A program made the translations under genes and the position numbers. From CAYVFC01 sp964450715 (GTDB lineage: Bacteria > Myxococcota_A > Polyangia > Polyangiales > JAFGIB01), in assembly GCA_964450715.1 (NCBI GenBank), contig CAYVFC010000056.1:1-46560 (forward strand): a stretch of DNA of 46,560 nucleotides, given 5' to 3'. Positions 41,683 to 46,560 of the stretch are shown in pieces. The stretch's first letter is position 1. Every line of letters starts with the position of its first letter. A model generated the notes under the pieces. It made no database searches. It saw only the letters and a list, made by a program, of their open reading frames with translations, and had not been told where the DNA came from.

Positions 41683-42783
41683 ATGGCCGACAAACCGAGA
41701 CGATCCAGAAGAAGCCCGCAAACGGATGGAGCCGATGGCGGCAAGCCTGCTGGACCGGCTGCCGGATCCGATCGGGCCGTGGGCGCCGCCTGCCGCGACG
41801 ACGACCGCGAGTACGATTTGATGCTGCGGCCCTCCTGCTTCGACGAGTTCGTGGGCCAGAGCCGGCTCAAGGAAAACCTGCGCATCTACGTGCAAGCGGC
41901 CCGCAAGCGCGAGGGAGCGCTCGACCACGTGCTGCTCTGCGGTCCGCCGGGGCTCGGCAAGACCACCATGGCACTCATCCTGGGCCGGGAGATGGGCGTG
42001 AACGTGGCGCAGGCCTCCGGTCCGGCGGTCGAGCACAAGGGACAGCTGGCCGCGCTGTTGACCAAGCTCGAGCACGGGGATGTGCTGTTCATCGACGAGA
42101 TCCATCGCCTGACTCCCATCGTCGAGGAGAACCTCTACGCCGCCGTGGAGGATTTCAAGATCGACATCGTGCAGGGCGACGGGCCCTTTGCCAACACGCT
42201 GCAGCTGTCGCTGCGCCCCTTCACCCTGGTGGGCGCCACCACCCGCACCGGGCTGCTGACCGGTCCCATGCTCTCCCGCTTCGGCATCGTGGAGCGGCTC
42301 GACTACTACCCGCCCGAGGAGCTGGCCGCCATCGTCAAGCGTAGCGCGCGCCTGCTGCGAGTGCCCGTGCGCGAGCAGGCCGCCGAGGAGATCGCCCGCC
42401 GCGCCCGCGGCACCCCGCGCATCGCCAACCGGCTGCTGCGCCGCGCGCGCGACTTTGCCGACGTGCTGGGCGACGGTCAGATCGATCTGCCGATGGCCTC
42501 GCGGGCCTTGGAGCGGCTGGAGGTGGATTCGGAAGGGCTCGACGAGATGGACCGGCGCCTGCTCCGCGTCATCATCGAGCACTACCGGGGTGGGCCGGTC
42601 GGCATCGAGACCCTATCGGCGGCGCTCAGCGAGCCCCGCGACACCCTGGAGGATGTCTACGAGCCCTATCTCATCCAGCAGGGCTTTCTGGCCCGCACCG
42701 CCCGCGGGCGCGTGGCCACCGAGAAGGCCTTTCAGCACCTGCGGCTTCCGCTGCCCCAGGGTAAGCAGCAGAAGCTGTTTTGA
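41683..42783 (+). CDS. ruvB: Holliday junction DNA helicase subunit RuvB
   Basis: 366 aa, a little longer than usual because of a hydrophilic Arg/Gly/Ala-rich N-terminus of about 45 residues. The motor is intact: FDEFVGQSRLKENLRIYV, Walker A CGPPGLGKTTMALIL, the Walker B region GDVLFIDEIHRLTPIVEENL, sensor 1 LVGATTRTGLLTGPMLSRFG (with the Arg finger region), and the C-terminal winged helix DEMDRRLLRVIIEHYRGGP with YLIQQGFLARTARGR. ATP-driven branch migration together with RuvA. A Met at 41683 is used; no strong ribosome site was identified. Confidence 0.97.
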   Translation: MADKPRRSRRSPQTDGADGGKPAGPAAGSDRAVGAACRDDDREYDLMLRPSCFDEFVGQSRLKENLRIYVQAARKREGALDHVLLCGPPGLGKTTMALILGREMGVNVAQASGPAVEHKGQLAALLTKLEHGDVLFIDEIHRLTPIVEENLYAAVEDFKIDIVQGDGPFANTLQLSLRPFTLVGATTRTGLLTGPMLSRFGIVERLDYYPPEELAAIVKRSARLLRVPVREQAAEEIARRARGTPRIANRLLRRARDFADVLGDGQIDLPMASRALERLEVDSEGLDEMDRRLLRVIIEHYRGGPVGIETLSAALSEPRDTLEDVYEPYLIQQGFLARTARGRVATEKAFQHLRLPLPQGKQQKLF

Positions 42784-42803
42784 TATCCCTATACCCCATG
42801 GCT

Positions 42804-42860
42804 GGAGGTGGCAAGCCCGAACGGAGGTGGCAAGACCGAACGGGAGGTGGCAAGCCCCTT
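42804..42860 (+). repeat. Three 19-20 bp tandem units after ruvB
   Basis: GGAGGTGGCAAGCCCGAAC starts at 42804, GGAGGTGGCAAGACCGAACG at 42823 and GGAGGTGGCAAGCCCCTT at 42843. They lie between the convergent ruvB and phosphatase genes. Function unknown. Confidence 0.8.
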
Positions 42861-42872
42861 CCCTACTCATAG

Positions 42873-43805
42873 TCATAGCACCCCTCTCACCCGCAACCCG
42901 ACCGAATGCGGTGCCAGCGTCGGCGCCCAGACAGTTTCCGGCGGCTTGGCTCCCCCGTCCAGCCGGTAGAAGCGGTAGAAGAAGAGCGTGGGGATGAGAT
43001 AGCCCGAGGCGAAACCTACCAGGTACCCCACGGCTACGTCCGAGGCCCAGTGGTTGTCGCTGGCAATGCGCATGGCGCCGGTGGCCAGGGTGAGCGCGAT
43101 CCCGGCCGCGCAGACGCCGGCATCGACCTCGGGATAGCGGTACAGCGGCAGCTCGAGGTGGTGCGCGCACAGCAGCCCCGCTCCAACCGCGGTGGTGGCG
43201 GTATGCCCGCTGAAGAAGGAGCGGTTGCTGTCGGGCTGGTCGCAGCCGGAGCCGTACCCCGGATCCCGCTCGCACTCGGCCGCGTAAGGCCGCGCGCGTC
43301 CGCTCAGCCGCTTGACCAACGCGTTCAGGGTGAAGGCGAACGCGTAGGCTTCGGCGTTGGCCACGCTCATCTGCAGCGCCACCTCCGCTGCTCCGTGCGC
43401 GCCCCAGGCCACGATCAGGTTGTCCACGACCATGGTCTGCACCAGCGACCCGGCCACCATCACGTCGCTCACCGTGCCCACGCTCGCTCTCTGGTGGCGC
43501 GAGTCCACTACCAGCAGATCCCGGATCGCCTCGTCCAGCAGAATCGGTCCCTCCCACAGCGGGTCGCCTCGCCGCGGCGGCAGCAACGCCTCGGTCAGGT
43601 ACAGCGCGCCCGCCCCGCCGATGGCGATCGCGTCCCAGGGACCGGCGCGGCGATAGCGCGGCTGCCAGGCCACGCCGTTCGCAACCGCCTCGCGGCTTTC
43701 CGCGGGGGCCGGGGCCTCTGTTTCCGCCGCTGCGGCGGCGGGTGGCAATATCGACAAGCCGGACGCCAGCAGCGCCAGCCACGATACGCGCGCCGCGGTC
43801 CTCAC
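42873..43805 (-). CDS. PAP2-family membrane phosphatase
   Basis: 310 aa. A signal peptide or first membrane helix (MRTAARVSWLALLASGLSIL, then PPAAAAAE) is followed by a phosphatidic-acid-phosphatase core with all three motifs: KRLSGRARPY (KxxxxxxRP), SFFSGHTATT (PSGH variant) and MRIASDNHWASDVAVGYL (SRxxxxxHxxxD, with the catalytic His). Several more hydrophobic segments follow. It may act on lipid phosphates or undecaprenyl pyrophosphate in the periplasm. A Cys pair in the loop between motifs 1 and 2 (ECERDPGYGSGC) is unusual. It is 21 bp downstream of the amidohydrolase gene. Confidence 0.85.
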   Translation of the reverse strand: MRTAARVSWLALLASGLSILPPAAAAAETEAPAPAESREAVANGVAWQPRYRRAGPWDAIAIGGAGALYLTEALLPPRRGDPLWEGPILLDEAIRDLLVVDSRHQRASVGTVSDVMVAGSLVQTMVVDNLIVAWGAHGAAEVALQMSVANAEAYAFAFTLNALVKRLSGRARPYAAECERDPGYGSGCDQPDSNRSFFSGHTATTAVGAGLLCAHHLELPLYRYPEVDAGVCAAGIALTLATGAMRIASDNHWASDVAVGYLVGFASGYLIPTLFFYRFYRLDGGAKPPETVWAPTLAPHSVGLRVRGVL

Positions 43806-43826
43806 GCTCGTCTCACCGGTGCCATG

Positions 43827-45152
43827 CTACGATGATTCTCCACCCGCGCGCTCCCACAGCGACTGCGCGCGTTCTTGCAGGTCCGCGAGCACACCGGCCT
43901 CGTTCAGGGTGAGCACCTCTCGTTTCTCCATCACCACCTGGCCGTCGATGATCGTGCTGTCCACGTCCCCGCCCGTCGCGTAATAGACGATGTTGAAGAC
44001 CACGTTGCTGCGCGGCCGGGTGATGAGCGGGCACAGGTGAGGGCGGCCCGAGTCCAGCAGGATGAAATCGGCCAGCTGTCCGGGTTCCAGCCGACCCGCT
44101 CGCCAGCCCAGCGCTCGCGCGCCGTTCTCGGTGGCCATCTGCAGGACCGTTTCCGGTGCAAGGGCGCAGACCCGCTCGTGCAGGTAGTTTTGGGCGATGT
44201 GGGTCACCTTCATGCCCATCAGTATATCGAGATTATCGCTGGCGCTACCGTCGGTCCCCAGGCAGACGTTGAATCCCGCCTCGCGCAGGCGGATCAGGTC
44301 GGCGATACCCTGGCCGCGGTTCATCTTGCCGGTGGCGCAGATGGCGGCGTGGAATTCGCAGCCGGATAGCGTCTTCAGGTCCGCGTCGTCCAGGCAGAGC
44401 GAGTGGGCTCCCAGCAGTCGGTTGCCTGCGAAGAACCCAAGGCGCTCGAGGTGCGGCACCGTGGTGCGGCCGGTCCGTTTCCGCATCACCTCCTGCTCGT
44501 GCGCGCTCTCGGCCAGGTGCATGTGCAGCATGAGCCCCGTTCGCCGGGCCTGCTCGGCCGCCGCGCGCAGCAGCCTGTCCGAGCAGGTATAAGCAGCGTG
44601 CGGGCCCAGCATGGGCTGGACGCGGGAACACCTGCCCGCCCAGCGCTCGGCAAAGGCGACGCCTTCGGCTACCTCGCGCTCGGCCAGGCTCTCATCCCCG
44701 CGGTCAAGCATCGTGCGCGAGAGCCCCGCCCGTATACCGCTCTGCTCCACCGCCTCCGCCACCCGATCCATGTGCGAAAAGTGGTTGGCGAAGCCGGTCA
44801 CCCCGTTGCGGATCATCTCCAGGCAGCCGGCCATCGCCCCCACCCGCACGTCGTCGTCGGTCAACAGCTCCTCGATGCGCCACATCCGTGCGAAAAAGCT
44901 CTTGCCCGCCACGTCCGGGGCATAGCCTCGGAAAAGGGTGGCCGAGGCGTGCGTGTGGGCGTTGACCAGGCCCGGCATCACGATGCGGTCGCGGGCATCC
45001 AACGTGCGCCGCGCCTGGTAGCGTGCGCTCAGCGCGGCCGAGCGGTCCACGGCTGCGATGCGGTTGCCGCACACGGCCAGCGCGTGATCCTCGCGAACGG
45101 CGTACGCATCCACCAGTAAGCCTCCGCTCACCAGCAGGTCGCAGCTTTCCAT
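43827..45152 (-). CDS. Amidohydrolase (adenosine/SAH deaminase-like, ATZ/TRZ family)
   Basis: 441 aa, a metal-dependent TIM-barrel deaminase or chlorohydrolase. The HxH of strand 1 is in PGLVNAHTHASATLFRGY (His66 and His68), the strand 5 His in MLHMHLAESAHEQE, the strand 6 His in LLGAHSLCLDDADL and the strand 8 Asp in NVCLGTDGSASDNLDILMGM; the C-terminal beta domain closes with GGDVDSTIIDGQVVMEKREV. It most resembles 5-methylthioadenosine/S-adenosylhomocysteine deaminases, but the substrate cannot be read. It is followed by the aminotransferase on the same strand upstream (40-bp spacer). Confidence 0.9.
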   Translation of the reverse strand: MESCDLLVSGGLLVDAYAVREDHALAVCGNRIAAVDRSAALSARYQARRTLDARDRIVMPGLVNAHTHASATLFRGYAPDVAGKSFFARMWRIEELLTDDDVRVGAMAGCLEMIRNGVTGFANHFSHMDRVAEAVEQSGIRAGLSRTMLDRGDESLAEREVAEGVAFAERWAGRCSRVQPMLGPHAAYTCSDRLLRAAAEQARRTGLMLHMHLAESAHEQEVMRKRTGRTTVPHLERLGFFAGNRLLGAHSLCLDDADLKTLSGCEFHAAICATGKMNRGQGIADLIRLREAGFNVCLGTDGSASDNLDILMGMKVTHIAQNYLHERVCALAPETVLQMATENGARALGWRAGRLEPGQLADFILLDSGRPHLCPLITRPRSNVVFNIVYYATGGDVDSTIIDGQVVMEKREVLTLNEAGVLADLQERAQSLWERAGGESS

Positions 45153-45191
45153 CGCGCTCGGCTCCTTTCCGCTTGCGGCCGGTTGCCGCCG

Positions 45192-46370
45192 CTATCCCGC
45201 GTTGGCCGGTACCAGCACTGTTCGCAGGCGCTCGAGCGCCTGCTCGAGCTCGTCCAGGGACACGGTGGTGAAACAGAGGCGTATCCAGGATGCGTAGTCT
45301 TTGCCGGCCGAGGCGCCCGGCGTCAGCAGCACGCCCGCCTGAAGGCAACGCTCCAGCAACCCGCGCAGCGTTTCGCCCGGGCCGAGGTAGGACGAGGCGT
45401 CGAAGAAGAGAAAAGCGCCTCCCGCGGGCGCCGGCAGCCCCAGCGCCCCGGCCGCTGCGCGTCCGGCCTGGCCGTACAAGTCGCGGATGCGCTCGAGCCA
45501 CTCGTCGCCGTGCTCGAGCGCGTGGGCGGCGGCGAGCTGCAGGGGGCGGGGCGCGCAGTAGTTGGTGAAGGTCTGCGCGCCGCGGATGGCGTTCATTACC
45601 TCTGCCGGGCCGTGGGTGAAGCCGACCCGGGCGCCGGCCAGGGCATAGCTCTTGGAAAGGCTGTGGGTGGCGACCGTCCGCTCGCGCACGATTTCGTGAT
45701 CGAAGAGATGGGTCGGCTGCTTCTGTCCGTACCAAATCTCTTCATAAACCTCGTCGGTCATCAGCCACAGGTCGTGGCGCTTTGCGAAGCGGCCGATCTC
45801 GACTACCAGCTCGTCGTCGAGCACGACCCCGGTGGGATTGTGGGGAGAGTTGAGGTAAATGGCGGTCGTCCGCGGGGTGAGCGCCGCATGCAGCGCAACG
45901 ATCGGATCGAAGTCGGGCGCGCCGAGCCGGGTATAGAAGGGGATCTCGACCGGGGTGCATCCCCGGGAGGAGATGATGCCTCGGATCAGCGGCCAGAAGG
46001 GCGAGGGCAGCAGAACCTCGTCGCCCGGGTCGAGCAGAACCGAGCAGACCACGGCCAGGCCATTGGTCGCCCCGGACTGGACCTGCAGGCACTCGCGGTC
46101 CAGCTCCACGCCGGAGCGGCGCCGTGCGCGATCGATAATGGCCTTCAGCAGCGGGGGCTCCCCCTGCACGGCGGCGTAGTTGTGAAGGCGCGGATGCTCG
46201 GCCGCCTTCTGGTCCTCGGCGCGCGCGCCGGGCATGGGCTCGAGATAGGAGTCGCCCACATTCAGGCGATAGACAGGCCCCGGCTGGGCCTCGGCCAGGG
46301 CGACCAGCTCGCTGTAGACCTTGTCGGAGAGGCCTTCGGCGGTGAAGCTGCAGCGGGGATAGCGGGGCAT
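45192..46370 (-). CDS. Class I/II pyridoxal-phosphate aminotransferase
   Basis: 392 aa from ATG 46370 (MPRYPRCSFTAEG), with GGAG about 10 nt upstream. The frame is open to 46490, but that part runs into repeat copy E, so the shorter start is preferred. Fold-type I aspartate aminotransferase family: VQSGATNGLAVVCSVLLDPG, AIYLNSPHNPTGVVLDDEL, LWLMTDEVYEEIWYG and THSLSKSYALAGARVGF, the last holding the PLP Lys. The C-terminal ASWIRLCFTTVSLDELEQAL carries the Arg that binds the carboxylate. Amino acid substrate not determined. First gene of an apparent three-gene minus-strand set. Confidence 0.9.
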   Translation of the reverse strand: MPRYPRCSFTAEGLSDKVYSELVALAEAQPGPVYRLNVGDSYLEPMPGARAEDQKAAEHPRLHNYAAVQGEPPLLKAIIDRARRRSGVELDRECLQVQSGATNGLAVVCSVLLDPGDEVLLPSPFWPLIRGIISSRGCTPVEIPFYTRLGAPDFDPIVALHAALTPRTTAIYLNSPHNPTGVVLDDELVVEIGRFAKRHDLWLMTDEVYEEIWYGQKQPTHLFDHEIVRERTVATHSLSKSYALAGARVGFTHGPAEVMNAIRGAQTFTNYCAPRPLQLAAAHALEHGDEWLERIRDLYGQAGRAAAGALGLPAPAGGAFLFFDASSYLGPGETLRGLLERCLQAGVLLTPGASAGKDYASWIRLCFTTVSLDELEQALERLRTVLVPANAG

Positions 46371-46478
46371 GGTCGGGGCTCCGGCTCGCGCGAGGTCGCG
46401 CTCGAGCGGCGGCTCGAAAACGGCGCGTCCCGTATACCCTATATGACCGCGCGGCGCGAGGCTCGGTCCGTCTTTTAG

Positions 46479-46560
46479 CGTCCGTGACAAAATAACTCGA
46501 TCAGGTTTCGGAGCGCGACGGCCCCGGATGCAAGGCGCGACGACGAGGAATAGCGGTGCT
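46479..46560 (+). repeat. Dispersed palindromic repeat, copy E (cut by window end)
   Basis: CGTCCGTGACAAAATAACTC at 46479 and GATGCAAGGCGCGACGACGA further on match the minus strand of 73-144 closely, so the two copies are inverted relative to each other. The element continues past the window. No gene. Confidence 0.75.

Noticed and set aside
41439..41885. 148-aa minus-strand frame between ruvA and ruvB
   Set aside because: Encoded by dispersed repeats and antisense to the ruvB start.
45183..46478. 431-aa plus-strand frame opposite the aminotransferase
   Set aside because: Antisense shadow of a well-supported enzyme gene.

Overview
The window is high-GC bacterial chromosome, most plausibly from a Myxococcota/deltaproteobacterium-like organism, probably one that can live with little oxygen. 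This is inferred from gene families only: a Ser/Thr kinase with an HRDxSPxN loop, a cysteine-rich lipoprotein with EGF-like modules and a PPC-like C-terminus, class II HMG-CoA reductase, a long NifJ-type pyruvate:ferredoxin oxidoreductase and a MoxR/DUF58/transglutaminase operon. No rRNA, tRNA or CRISPR array was recognised.

Layout. 0.2-6.7 kb (minus strand): a GT-C type membrane glycosyltransferase, then the operon sdhC-sdhA-sdhB with HMG-CoA reductase attached 4 bp downstream. 6.8-7.9 kb: a REP-associated tyrosine transposase between copies of its own GGGGACGGGGCTAAG repeat. 8-18.3 kb: a Tgl-like/TPR protein, nifJ, a rhomboid protease, a lipoprotein, an ABC ATPase, a DegT aminotransferase and a small conserved-looking protein. 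18.5-23.9 kb: a double cyclic-nucleotide-binding protein with a good sigma70-like promoter, and the large EGF-like lipoprotein.

24.0-28.2 kb is the most interesting part: a compact same-strand cassette encoding a 55-aa two-cysteine peptide with a YxxP leader motif, an HPr-kinase-like P-loop protein, a PqqD-type peptide chaperone, a radical SAM/SPASM enzyme, a soluble S26-type peptidase and a cysteine-cluster (YkgJ/FliB-like) protein. It reads as a ribosomally made, post-translationally modified peptide (RiPP) system. The combination of parts, with no lasso cyclase and no dedicated transporter, does not match a class I can name with confidence. The cassette and the adjoining glycan genes (two glycosyltransferases and an O-antigen-ligase-like protein, 28.2-31.7 kb) look lower in GC than their surroundings and may have been acquired.

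31.7-33.8 kb: two toxin-antitoxin modules (RHH/PIN and AbrB/PIN) plus the remains of a third PIN toxin broken by a stop codon. 33.8-38.2 kb: MoxR ATPase, DUF58 protein and a TgpA-like transglutaminase in one operon, meeting a convergent Ser/Thr kinase at a shared hairpin. 40-46.4 kb: rpe, ruvA and ruvB, then on the other strand a PAP2 phosphatase, an amidohydrolase and a class I aminotransferase.

Short repeats are abundant: a palindromic family with at least five copies or partial copies (one inside a 167-bp element with 21-bp inverted ends), a GTCATTTCGACCGAAGGGAG-type hairpin family, RAYT-linked repeats and several other inverted or tandem repeats. They occupy most of the longer intergenic gaps.
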